Of a DNA stretch of 64,000 nucleotides, positions 19,995-32,600 are shown in pieces; position 1 is the first letter of the stretch; each line of letters opens with the position of its first letter. A program made the translations under genes and the position numbers. Under the pieces are notes generated by a model, which ran no database searches, had not been told where the DNA came from, and was given only the letters and a program-made list of their open reading frames with translations. Origin of the DNA: Psoroptes ovis (Eukaryota > Arthropoda > Arachnida > Sarcoptiformes > Psoroptidae); assembly GCA_002943765.1 (NCBI GenBank), contig PQWQ01000002.1, positions 930,001-994,000 on the forward strand. The letters are read 5' to 3'.

Positions 19995-21605
19995 ATGGAC
20001 CTTTATTCAACATTAAATTCTTTAGCACCAAGAAGTATTTATCAATTTTCTGTTAAAAGATCAATTTTAACATTCTTTTTGCTTTTTTTCATAGTTTCAT
20101 ATTTAAATTGTGATTTTAGTACAAATATACATTCAAATGAAGATACGAATATCAGTGATTTTCCACCAACAGACAATCCTGTTTATATTCTCGGCAATAA
20201 ATATAGTTCTTTGCATGGTAAATTTAAATTTAAAAAGTTTGGATTATTATTGATTATATTTTTGATTTAAAAAAATAGAATTGGATGAAATACGATCAGA
20301 TGTTCGTTCAAATATTTGGATGACCTATCGAAAAAATTTTCAGCCAATCGGTGATACATCATTCACATCCGATAGTGGTTGGGGGTGTATGTTGCGCTGT
20401 GGACAAATGGTATTAGCACGTTCATTCATTAATCTCAAATTAGGACGAGATTGGCGTTGGAATTATGAAAATTTAGACCAAATTAAGCAATTATTGACAA
20501 AAGATAATGATGAAGAGCTGAATAGATATCTCATTTATAGAAATATCTTGAAAATGTTTTCAGATGAAAAAATATCACCATATTCCATTCATCAAATTGC
20601 ATTAATGGGTGTTTGTGAGGGTAAGAATGTTGGACAATGGTTCGGACCTAATACCATAGCACAAGTCTTAAGGTGAGACTCGAAATTCATCCTAAAATTA
20701 TAATTCAATATCTTACAATTTGATTTGCATTTAGAAAATTATCTACATTCGATAAAATAAATAATATGTACATTTATGTTGCAATGGACAATATTGTTTT
20801 CATTGATGATATTAGTATGTATTTCCTTTATGTAGTCATTTTATATTTCTTATTCCTTTTTTTCAAACTAGGAAACTCGTGTTTGATCAATAACAACCAG
20901 TGCCAAAAAATTCAAGATAATCTTAATACAACAAAATGGAAACCATTAATATTATTCATTCCACTTCGTTTGGGTTTGACAGAAATAAATCCAATATATT
21001 TTCGTGCATTGAAAACAACATTCACATTTCCACAAACATTAGGCATACTTGGTGGCCGTCCTAATCATGCACTTTATTTCATTGGCTGTTGTGGTGATGA
21101 TCTTATTTATTTAGATCCACATAAAACTCAAATGAATGTTCAATTTAATGCTCAACAAAATCGTGAATATTTACAAAGATTGATTGAAGAGTCTCAATTA
21201 ATCAATGTTAATCCAAATAACAACGATGATGATGTCAATATTGAAAATGAAGATCAAGAACAAATCACACCATTACATCAGCAATTAAGCGATGATATTT
21301 CTTATCATTGTGAACGTCCTTTTCGCATGTCAATATCATCATTAGATCCATCATTATCATTGTGTTTCCTTTGTAAAACAGAGGAAGAATTTAATCAATG
21401 GTTACAATTGACGAGAGCAAAATTATTGACTGAAAAACAACAACCATTATTTGAAATAATGCAGACACGTCCTAGTGAATGGCATGAAAATGATTTAGAA
21501 TTTAATAATCAAACATCATCATTAAACAAAATAAATAATGGTATCAATGATGATCAATTGGATCAGCGACATTCATCCGATGATGACGATTTTGAAATTC
21601 TATAA
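19995..21605 (+). CDS. ATG4: Autophagy cysteine protease ATG4 (ATG4B-like)
   Basis: Five exons: 19995-20034, 20095-20217, 20279-20672, 20735-20814 and 20872-21605, giving 456 aa. ATG4 cleaves the C-terminus of ATG8/LC3 and later removes it from lipid, in the cytosol. Family blocks: NPVYILGNKYS, DVRSNIWMTYRKNF, the active-site SGWGCMLRCGQM (Cys about 91), GRDWRW, YSIHQIALMGV, GQWFGPNTIAQVLRKL, LIPLRLGLTEINP, LGILGGRPNHALYFIG and YLDPHKTQ (Asp and His of the triad, about 294 and 296). The protein ends DDDDFEIL, which is the LC3-interacting motif seen at the C-terminus of ATG4B. Introns 1 (60 nt) and 4 (57 nt) are multiples of three without stops, so an unspliced reading stays open and adds hydrophobic stretches foreign to the family. 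I removed both. Start ATG fits the short N-terminus of relatives. Confidence 0.93.
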
Positions 21606-21800
21606 AACCATATACCATTTTATCATATACAAATAGAAAAATTTTATTTTTGTAAACATATTTTTTTCTAAATAAATTATATACAAGATGATGTATCTTT
21701 TAAAATTTTAAAATATAATAAAACAATTAAAAATATTCCCAAATTCATGCCAGCGACAAGGAATATTTTGACTGATAATTTTGTTATTTTCACTTGTTGA

Positions 21801-21916
21801 TTATTGATAACCCCAAGCATGTTCATGTGTGAATTTGATTTTTTTTTTCATAGTCGTCATTTTTGGCATTTTCTCTCGATACTCTTCAATATTTAATGGA
21901 AGGGTTGGGTCATATG
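21801..21916 (-). CDS. Orphan terminal exon of a small protein
   Basis: The minus strand has an acceptor (TTTTTAATCAAAAG) at 21917 and then 37 codons and a TAA. The peptide begins YDPTLPLNIEEYREKMPKMT and ends KFTHEHAWGYQ. Its composition is coding-like, unlike the flanking AT-rich DNA, and a stop lies just upstream in frame, so it needs a spliced 5' exon (phase 1). I found no convincing first exon between here and the PP2A start at 22553. The gene would be convergent with ATG4. The short basic C-terminus is reminiscent of small mitochondrial membrane subunits, but I cannot name it. Confidence 0.45.
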
Positions 21917-22552
21917 CTTTTGATTAAAAACAAAGAAAAAACAACAAAATTTTTACGTAATTACAATTTTTAATGATAATTCTGTTTGATTCCAATTAAT
22001 TCAAATCAAAATTCATTTGAACATCAAAATTTTAATCAAAGTTTGTATGGATGAAGAATAGAAAAATTGAAAAATCGCGCCACTTTTTATCAATTTAATC
22101 AAATGTTCAATTGGTGTGTGTATGCGTGTGTGTGTGTGTAGTCTTCGCATGTGTTTTTTTTCGAAAATAATTGAAAAAAAAAATATAAATCAAATCATCG
22201 ATAATGATGAACATAAATCATTAAATAATCACAACAACAACAATAATGAATGTGTCATTGAAATAATTTCAAATTGAATTTTCAATCAACCAAACATTAA
22301 TGAATTGAATTCAATCATTGTTATAATTATTAATTTATGATTTCAATTATTATTTTTGAAAAAAAAAGAAAATTGTGTATAAAATTTTTTGATTAGATTA
22401 TTAAATTATCAAAACAAGGAAATACATTTCTACTATTTTTAATCATTGTGTATTTCATCTGATTTCTGAAAATTATATTTATTTAGTTTTGATTTCATAT
22501 TTTGATTTTTTCCCAATCATCATTGCTATTATTATCTATAGTCTAATTACAA
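21917..22552. other. AT-rich gap with a GT repeat before the PP2A subunit gene
   Basis: Contains a GT-rich microsatellite at about 22114-22140 and ATG-poor, A/T-rich sequence. It probably holds the promoter of the downstream PP2A gene and any missing 5' exon of the orphan minus-strand exon. No element is specifically recognisable. Confidence 0.4.
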
Positions 22553-24378
22553 ATGTCAAGACATTCAATTTTATCGAGTAAGAATTTTGATTAATTTGAA
22601 TTTCGTTTTTTCAATTATTAATTTTTTTAAAATCCAAATAGGAATCAATAACAACAAGAGCAATATCAATTCTGATTTGAATTGGACATTTGTTCAAGTT
22701 AAAGGAGCGTTGGAAGATGAATTTATTGATGGTAAAATTTCTTAGTAATCGATTATGATTATTCTTTTGTTTAATTTGATCTTTTTTTTCGCTTCATTAG
22801 CTGATCTTATTTCATGTGTCGAATTCAATTCCAATGGTCAATTATTAGCTTGTGGTGATCATGGTGGAAGAATCGTCATATTTCAAGAAAATGAAGTATT
22901 TTAGAACAAAATGATTTAATGAAATTTACGTTAATCGATTTTTTTTTCATTCAAAGAAAAAAGAAAACAGTGAATATGATCTATATTGCACATTCATCAG
23001 TCATACAGCAGAATTTGATTATTTGAAAAGTTTAGAAATTGAAGAAAAAATCAATAAAGTTTGCTGGTTGAATGAAACCAAGACACCTGCCAATCATTTT
23101 ATTTTAACAACAAACGATAAAACAATCAAATTGTGGAAATTGACCGAAAAAGAAAAAGAGTTTGATGATGATTATCAGCCAAATGTTAATAGAAATTTTA
23201 TCGGTTCTGAAGATATTGGCGATAACCCAGAATTATTAGATCAAAATGATCTAAGATTGCCGAAAGTGATGACGATAAAACCGAAAATCAGTTCAAATTT
23301 ACGCCGAATATTTTCAAATGCACATACATTCCATATCAATTCAATTTCAGTCAATAGTGATCAAGAAACATTCATATCTGCTGATGAACTACGAGTCAAT
23401 CTATGGAATCTTGATGTCACAAATGAAAGTTTCGGTACGTGTTTTTTCTCAGATATTTTTCAAATCCATAATCAATCAATGTTTTCTCTCAAAATTTCAC
23501 AGTCATTGTCGATAATAAACCATCCGATATGGCTAATCTAACAGAAGTAATTAGTGCAGCATCATTTCATCCAGAGCATTGTAATATATTTGCATATTCA
23601 ACCAGTAAAGGTTCAATTAAATTATGTGATATGCGACAAGCAGCATTATGTGATAGTTATTCTAAAAGTAAATTAAGAAAATATTTGATTTCATACTTCT
23701 AAAAGTTTTTTTTCTCATTATGTTCAAGCAGTATTTAGAGACAATACAGATAGTAATAATTATGATTTTTTTCATGATTTAACACAAGTGATATCAGATT
23801 TGAAATTCACAAAAAATGGTCGTTATATGATCACACGTGATTATATGTCAGTCAATGTTTGGGATTTAAATATGGAGCGTAAACCAGTTGAAAAATATAA
23901 TGTACATGAACATTTGCGTAATCGTTTAAGTACACTTTATGAAAATGAACATATATTTGATAAATTTGAATTATCATTAAGTGGTAATGACAAGTAAGCA
24001 CTTCACTATTTTTCAATAATCAAAAAATATAATTCTTGTCCATTTATTCTTAGTAATATAATGACTGGTTCGTATAATTTATTCAAAATAATCGATCGGA
24101 AAAATGAACAAGAAACATTTTATGAAATAAATGATAAAAAAATGATCAAAGAAAAATATTTAAAACCACAAAAAGTATGGTCATCATCATTATCATCTTC
24201 ATCATCATCTACTACAATGGATTGTTTTCAACGAAAAAATTCACATAAAAAACTTTGTGACGAAATCAATATTGATCAAATTGATTATAAAAAAAGTATT
24301 TATCATGCTGCATGGAATCCGAACAAAAATTTGATTGCTGTAGCATCAACGAAAAATTTATTCATATTTCAATCATGA
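22553..24378 (+). CDS. PPP2R2: PP2A regulatory subunit B, B55 family (WD40)
   Basis: Seven exons, 22553-22577, 22642-22731, 22801-22895, 22957-23434, 23503-23667, 23732-23993 and 24054-24378, join in frame to 479 aa. B55 subunits are seven-bladed WD40 propellers that direct the PP2A A/C core to its substrates. Diagnostic stretches: ISCVEFNSNGQLLACGDHGG, FDYLKSLEIEEKINKV, LTTNDKTIKLWKL, NAHTFHINSISVNSDQETF, NLWNLDV, EVISAASFHPEHCNIFAYS, GSIKLCDMRQAALCD, GRYMITRDYMSVNVWDLNM, ENEHIFDKFE, and the final HAAWNPNKNLIAVASTKNLF. Length is slightly above the usual 440-450. The extra residues sit mainly near 190-210 and in a Ser-rich insert (SSSLSSSSSSTT) before the last blade. It is clearly more diverged than typical arthropod B55, so it may be a second paralogue. 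Introns are 64-70 nt. Confidence 0.93.
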
Positions 24379-24639
24379 TAATTTCTGAATTCAAGTATAA
24401 CTTATTAATCGATTTTAGACGAACTAAGTTTTTTAAATTAAAAATTCAATTGCAAAATCAACAAGTTGATTAATTAATTGTGATTTTTCAAATTTTTTTT
24501 TCAAATAAACGAAAAAAATACTTTCAGCGTATGAATTGATCTCAATCCCAGTGTTTGTTGTTGTTTTGAATATTTAAATTCCACAATTTTGAAATTCAAA
24601 TTTTATCAATTTTTTAATATTTCATTTTTATTCGTTAAA

Positions 24640-27600
24640 ATGGTCTTTTTTCATGGAAAAATTGAATTGAAAGATTTGAAAAATTGTTCAATATCGTTGC
24701 CGATAAAATGGGAAAAAGATATTTTGGCTAGTCAGCATAAAAATCAATATGTAAGATCTATTTCAATCATTGAAATGTTATGATTCTCAATCCTTTATTT
24801 TTTTAGAATTTGATCATTGTCAAATTAATATTTTTAGATGAATTCAAAGCAGATAAATACATTTATGTTACATGGAATGGCAGCAAAAATTGTACGGATG
24901 ATTCAATTTTTTTAGACAAAAGTTTTGCTAAAAATTTAAAAATTATCGATCAAGAACCAATATTGATACAACTGGTGAATGACCATAGTCAATTATCATC
25001 TTGTTCGGCATGTTGTTTGCAACCATTATCCAATGAAGATTATCAAATGATCGAAATGAATAGAGAAGAAATTGAATATGAATTTTTAAATCAAATTCGC
25101 ATTATAACGATTGCTTTCATTAAAAATGATGAATTTATCATTTATCCATTGTGGTTGAAGAGCTCGATGAATTTACCTGTTTTTATTAAAATTGTTCGCG
25201 TTGAACCATCAAACAAAACTGGTCTCATCATGACAAATAATACGATAATCACTATCATTGACCCAAATACTAATATCAATGATTCATTTACATCTAATGA
25301 TGCGGACAATTCGGACAACTTGAATTCATCACATAGTTTATCAAAATCTGTATTCGGTTTAATCAAATCATTCGTACATGGTAAAGACAATGCTTCCCAA
25401 ATTACACCAAGTACAAAAAATCAATCATCAACTTTGAATATAAAAAGCTATCTATCGTTTCCATTATATCAAGGTGATAATTTATTCATGCGCGTCATTT
25501 TAATCGAAAATCAACATGATAACATTGATAGTCACAATAAAGAATCATATCCACCGATTGCATTCATATCATCAACACATTTCAATCAATTCAAACATTT
25601 AGGCTGCGAAAAAAATCATTGTATAATGCGTTTGAAAAAATTAAAATCATATGAAAAACAAGAGCAATCAGTCGATATAATGAATCCTAATTACGACAAA
25701 TCATTATTGTCAATGAACGAACAATTTTGTACATCATTTTTGGAAAAATATGTTAAAATTCATAAGCATCTTAATGAATTACCAATCTTAGTTTATGCAA
25801 AGGACGATTGTCCTGATGATTCGATAATGTTTAGTCGTCAATTCATAGAACAATATTCATTACCATTTCTTTCATACATAATATTAGATCAATTTGATTT
25901 GAAAAATATTGATTGGAACATAGAAAAAAAGGATGATATTAATTATGTAATGATTCCGATTGTTGAAACGATATTTTTTGTATCGACAATTAATTATGAA
26001 AATCATAAATTCACCGGAGATAATAGCAAAAATGTGGTGAAAAAAATTTTAGAAAAATCACCCAACAATAATATTTTTTTGATGAATGGCTACTTGATCA
26101 ATAATCACCATGATCATCATGAAAAGTTTATTGTAATTCAGCCGCAAATGGATCAGGTGGCAGAAGATTTTGATAAGGAAATGTCTAAATTATCAACCAG
26201 CTTTTTTCTGATTGATTCTTCAACAAAAATAATTGTGCAGCGATTACCGCATTTGAAACATCTATTAACATCGTTTGTACAGCATTTGAATGATAATAAT
26301 AAAGCAATCAAAGAATATTATCATGAAAATTTCGAAAAAATTCAAACCAAGCCTTTTGCTGGTCGTTCAGAAATATTGAAAAAATGTATCGATTGTTTAG
26401 AAGTTTCATTAAATTTAGATAAGAACGATGAATTTGTTGATAGAAATTCATTCACAACATTATTGATTACTGGACAGAATGGATCAGGCAAGACAACCTT
26501 GATCGAAAAAATTATGTATGAATTGTGTAAAAATTATTTTATTTGGAATACAAAAATTAATTGCTCAAAAATGAAAGGTAAAAGAATTGAATCAATACAA
26601 AAATCATGGTCAAAGCTATTCAATGAAGCAATCAATCATCAACCATCAATAATGATTTTCGAAAATTTTGATCAAATCGCCTATGAAAGCGATGATGATG
26701 TTAGAAAACAGCAATCAGCAGATAATTCATCAAATGATTCGAACATGAAACAATCACCATTATCAGAGAGTTTTTATTGTGAACGTATTTCACATGTATT
26801 CATTCGATTAATTGATTCTTTAAAAAAACTAAAATCGCTTACACCATTTTCTCGCATCGCAATCATTATTACTGCTCAATCATATTCAAGTTTGAATAAT
26901 GTATTGAAGAAATCTTTCATATTTGATACAAAAATTGATATAAATAAGATAAATGGACAACAAAGAATAGAAATAATGAATGAAATGTTTGATAAAAAAT
27001 ATCCAACTCTATTCACTGATGAAAATAATACAAAAATGAAAACAATAAGGAATATTGATATGAAATCTTTATCTAAAATAACCAAATATTTTACCATCAA
27101 ACAAATGGATACTTTTGTCGACATGATCGTACATAGTTCAATTGTTGATTATTTCAAAAATAATAAAGGTGAATCTATTGTTGAAATAAATGATAGACAT
27201 GTGAATGAAGCATTGGATAAATGGAATTCTGATTTATATCGACCAAATGATTTGAAATTGAATACTAAACGTACTTTTAAAGATATTGGTGGCATGTCAA
27301 AAATAAAAGAAGTTTTATCTGATACGATTTTATTACAATTGCGATATCCAAAATTGTATCGCCATTTGCCATTGAAATTACCCAACTCTTTATTAATTTA
27401 CGGTATGCCTGGCTGTGGTAAAACTGCCATTGTTGAAGCCATTGCAAATGAAGCAAACATAAATTTTATCAGTGTAAAAGGACCGGAATTATTGTCCAAA
27501 TATATTGGTAATAGTGAACAATCAGTTCGAAGAATATTTCGAAAAGCACAAGATTCTGCACCATGTATTTTATTTTTCGATGAATTTGATTCATTAGCAC

Positions 27601-29685
27601 CTCGCCGAGGTCATGATAGTACCGGTGTTACTGATAGAGTTGTCAATCAAATGCTCACACTCATGGATGGTTTAGAAGAGAGAAAACAAAATATCTTTAT
27701 TATTGCCGCAACAAGTAGACCAGATCTAATAGATTTAGCATTATTACGGCCAGGACGTTTTGATCAAATTGTTGAATGTCAATTACCTGATGAAAATGAA
27801 AGAAAAGAAATTTTTATGGTTCTTGGTAAAAAATTATTAATAAATAATGGTGACATTGATAATAATAGCGATATTGATGAAATGAATTCATATAATCAAA
27901 TTGTTAAGTCAACTGAAAATTTTACTGGTGCCGATATACAAGCATTATTGTATAATACTTATTTAGAATCAATCAAACAAACAATGTACAACATTGATAA
28001 TAATAATAAATTTATCAATCAAAATTCACAAAATGATGACAATAATAACAATATTAATAATATCAAAATCAAATGGATAAACATTTTACAATCATTGAAT
28101 ATGACATCAAGTAAACCATCATTGAATGAAGATGAACGTAATAGATTCAAACGAATGTAAGTATTACTATGATTATTTATTATTTATTCTTTTCAAAATT
28201 TGTTATTATGATTGCCTCCACATTTATATTCATTCCATGCATGTTTAATGTGTATTTTTAAAAAAATGAAATCACAATATTTGTTTTATTGTCATTTGTT
28301 TGTTGAATGGTTGAATTTGTTTCCCATAATTTTTTTAGCAAATGTATGAGTGAATGATAGATCGATGCATATTGATTTCAGACAAAAATAATGCATTTTT
28401 TTCCAATTCACAATTCAAAAGCTACCTGTGTTTTGTTTTGTTTGTTTATTAATTTTTAATAATTTTTCAATTTTGTGATCATTTTTAAAATTAGTCAATG
28501 CATTTTTTCCTCTATTATTCATTCTTTGATTATCATTGAAAGTGTGAGAATTTTTTTTCTTAGATTTCATTTTTGAAAATTTTGTCAATTTTTATTTTGA
28601 TTAAAATACATGAATGGTGAGCACAAGTGCTGTAGAATTGATTGATCTAAGCTTGAAAATGCTTTGCCAGTGCAAAATGCCAACAACCTGATGATTTTAT
28701 TTCTAATCATTTGATTTTTTCCACCGTTGAAAAGGTTTCTCTGTCTAAATCTATGATTAACAATATTATTTAATAGTTTGCATTACATTACATTGCATTG
28801 CATCTTTAAGCTTCAAGTCGATTGATATTAAATTTTATCATTGAAATATTTGTTTCTTCTCTTCGTTTTTTGTTTATTTTTTCTTTCATCTGATTTAATA
28901 TTTGTTTTAGATTTCATTTCAATTGTTATTTGTCAGAATAATGATGATAATAATAATAATAGATTCAATATTTGATAGATTTAAATGATTTTTATCTTTT
29001 TTTATCTATTATTTATTATTGATGATTATCTTAAGTCTGAGGCAAAAAATAGAATCATATTTAATCATGATTTCAACTAAATTATTAGTGCAAGTGCTAA
29101 ATACATCCACATTAAGTCTAGTCATGAGTGCAACAATGATTACTTTTATTTGATTTTCTCACCAAGTAAAAAAAATAAGAGATAAATGATACAAATAACC
29201 TCAACAAAGTAAACCGTAAAATTTATTATCATCGATTTATTAATCAATTGAAATGTATGTTTGTGTTTATCAATCATTCTCGTTCGTTTATTTTATTTTA
29301 TTTTTTATTTGTTTTTTGTCGTTTTTTTTTCTTTTTTTAATAAATTCAATGTTTATCTATTTATTGTGTAAATTTTTTGGTTATCAAAAAATTGAAAGTA
29401 ATTTTCCAATATTTCACCAAAATTTTAAATCGTTTTATTTCATTTCTATTTCATTTTTTCCATTTTTCAAAGCAAATAAATTGCATCATTTGCAGCTTAA
29501 AACACGTGTCGAGCAATATTTTTTTCAAAATTAATTTTTCATTTTATTTTTAAAAAATTTCTTTTTTTAGTTATAAAAAATTTCAAGCTGAATTATCCGG
29601 TAAAACCTTGGCTGATAGCAATGATAATGATGGTGATGATGATCGAAAATTGATGTTGAAATCAATTAGAGCTACTTTAGCTTGA
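24640..29685 (+). CDS. PEX1: Peroxisome biogenesis AAA ATPase PEX1
   Basis: Exons 24640-24750, 24807-28156 and 29571-29685 give 1191 aa (human PEX1 is about 1280). PEX1 pairs with PEX6 to pull the receptor PEX5 out of the peroxisomal membrane. The N-terminal region (CSISLPIKWEKDILASQH, then KYIYVTWNG) fits the PEX1 N-domain. The D1 cassette has a Walker A GQNGSGKTTL at about 593-602 and GKRIESIQKSWSKLFNEA, matched only in PEX1. Its Walker B reads IMIFEN instead of ending in two acids. The D2 cassette has YGMPGCGKT at about 902-910 (usual YGPPGTGKT), ISVKGPELLSKYIGNSEQSV, ILFFDEFDSLAPRRGHDSTG, and ATSRPDLIDLALLRPGRFDQ with Arg fingers. The last exon supplies RIYKKFQ, equivalent to the conserved C-terminal helix. 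The linker before the last intron is Asn-rich. Confidence 0.95.
28157..29570 (+). other. Long last intron of PEX1
   Basis: 1414 nt between GTAAGT and TTTTTTTAG. All other introns of this and nearby plus-strand genes are under 80 nt. AT-rich, with an imperfect GCATTACATT repeat near 28778-28802. No coding signal on either strand. Confidence 0.6.
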
Positions 29686-32600
29686 AACCAATTGATTTTC
29701 TCATTCGTAAGAAAAGCGAGAAAAATTCCATTTTTCAAATTCAAAATTTCAGGTGATTCAAGATGATGAACGTTTCATCGGTTTGCAGGTGAACAATTTT
29801 TTCTTGAATTTTTTCTGTTTTCCACGGTGTACAGCATGGTGTAAAAGGTTGAATTTGTTGTATACAAGGGTAAAAATGAATCAAATAATAACAATTTACA
29901 CAAATAACACACCTCATTTGAAATAATCGATAGATGGAAAAAAAACAATAAATAAATGAATACAAAAAAACCACCTGATCACACCTGGATGATTTTTTTA
30001 AAAATATTTTTGATACATGAAATTCATTTAAATTTATTTCATTTTTTCATTTTTGCACTCTTTTTGTGTAATTTTATATGCTGAGAATTTTTCAAAATTC
30101 AATAAATGAATGAATCAAATGAAAATTCTATTCAATATTCGCATTCATTCGATGAAAAAAATTCAATTTTTGTAATAATTGAAAATTTAAATAAAATTTC
30201 AATTAGCTTTGATATTCGAGATTGTATTTTTTGTATATGTTCCGTATTCATTTACATTCACACATTTATAAACAAATTCATTCAACAAAAAGCAATGAAG
30301 AAATTCATTCAAAAAATTGTTTTTGGTTCATTTAACGATTTGAATTGAATTGAAATTCAAAAAAAAAATTCAAAGAAAAATTCTTGAATAAAACAAGCAA
30401 ATGAAATAAGTAAAAAAAAAATATCAAAAAATTGAATTCAAATTTCAAATAACCAAAGATGACGAAGAGGAACAATGAATGAATGAATGAATTTGGAGAA
30501 AAATTTGTTCTTTTGTTTGCAAAAATATGTGTTTTTCTTCTTTACACTTCTTTATTCAATTTCGTGTTTATTTGACCATTGTTTGAATTGATCAATTCAA
30601 TGAATCAATTGATCAATTTGAAGAAGAAAAAACAACGAATAAATTGGTCACACATTGTGACACTTTATGTTCGGGTTCTTTTCTATTCTCTCTTTCTTCT
30701 TCATTTTCCATTGTTTCGTCAAGCAATTGTGTTTGATTCGTAATTTCTCCAAGTTCTTCGAGGCTTTTTCTTTACAGCTTTGCTCCATAAAATGGATCAC
30801 TATGTGTTAGCTGTGAGAACCCAGCATGATTTCATGGTAGAAAAATATGATAATAAATTTATATATGACACAATGGCTAAACATTGAAAACACCGTAACA
30901 ACAGCATTTTACATTGAGAAAACAACGACCACACAGTTAATTTTCATCTTTGATCAATGTGTATGTGTTGTGTGTTATTCACCAATTTTCCATTGAAAAT
31001 CAATGTAACAAATCATTTTAAATTCATTCATTCACTATTTGATTCAAGATCTTTGACATTTCTTTCAAAAATCATTTTCAAATGTTTCAACATTTGAATA
31101 TTATTCATTGAATTATTCATTCATTAGCATTGAAAATGCTGCCTGAATTTTCTATCACATTCTTCTATTGTATTTAAATTCTTTTCGGTATTTTTTCAAA
31201 TATCAAACTCAATTTGACATATTTTGAATGAAATTAATGGTGAAAAAATATCAAAAAAACTTTGATTTCATTATTTATTATTCCTTATTACTTTTTAACG
31301 GTGATATTAGGTGATATAATAATGGGTAAAGCGTAAATAATAATAATAATAATAATAACAATACAATAGAAAAGGGTCAATTGTTCAATTTCAAAGGTAA
31401 AATGATAATAATAATTTTCAAAATTGTCAATTCACCACGTGTTTTTTTCTCTTTATTTTTTTGAAAATGTCACAAAGAAATGATCATAATAAACACCTGA
31501 TGAAAATGAATAGAAAATATTTCTCAAAGTAAATTTCTTTTTCTTTGACAATTTAGTTTCTAAAATGTTAACGGCCATGCCTTTTTTCAAAAAAAATTGC
31601 CAAAGCATTGTTATGCTATTGTTTTCTGTTTGAAATACTTTTTTTTGATGAAAATAACACTAAAAATGGTTTTCAGTTATTTTTGGTAAGTAAATAACTG
31701 GGAAAAAATAGTTCCATCCTACGAATGTATTGTATTTTTGTTTTAAAAATATAATTTTCTTTTGTTTTTATTGTGTCAGTGTTAAACAATGTTCAATTTG
31801 TTAAATGTTGAATTGGTGTGTTCATCCATTTATTTGCGGCTTTTGTTTTTGAAGATACGCCAAAATTGGTCGGAAAGTTTTCAAGTTTTTTTCCTTTGAA
31901 TTAAATGCGAAAACCAACAATTATTTTCCGACCTATTTCGATATATAGAAAAATCAATTCAATTCATTTTGTTTTTTTCTGGTTATTTTTGCATCCATAT
32001 ATATAAAACTATATATTTCTAAAATGGATGCTTATTTTCTATTTATTTTAATAGTACAATTTTCCAGTACAAACTATGTATGAATGGTTTGACAATTGTT
32101 TTATTTCTTTCTCATTCAAAGCTATTGTTTTCATTCATTTGTTTTCAATAGATAATGGATGTTGGCCATTAAAAATAATCGCGCTATCATATATCAACAA
32201 CAAACAATGCGAATCAGTTGGAAAACAATTGAAATTTTTTTCTCCACTTTCAACAATTCAAAATTGAAACATGAGTATTTATTTGGGTGTTTTAAATGTT
32301 TGAATGTTTCAACGATTATATTTTTCAAATCATTGTTTTTGTTTGATCCAATTTCATATGGAAACAATAGCTTTAATAATAATAGACATTTTTTTCAATT
32401 GTCAACGATTTGTAAAAGATAGGGTTTTTTCAGATCATTCAATGTATTATTATATCATACTTCATTGATTGTTTGATCCAATTTTTTTCCTCTTCTTTCA
32501 ATTATTCTGAATTGATTCAAATGAAAAAAAAATCAAACATTTAACAATTTTGAACAATTGAAAATTACATTGTTCTGATGATAATAACAATGTGAAAAAA

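Noticed and set aside
20815..20871. Membrane segment in ATG4 if this stretch is translated
   Set aside because: GTATGT and TTTTTCAAACTAG borders, 57-nt length and absence from the family show it is an intron.
29253..29534. Phe-rich 93-aa ORF in the last PEX1 intron
   Set aside because: Encoded by T-runs leading to the splice acceptor; typical of AT-rich intron sequence.
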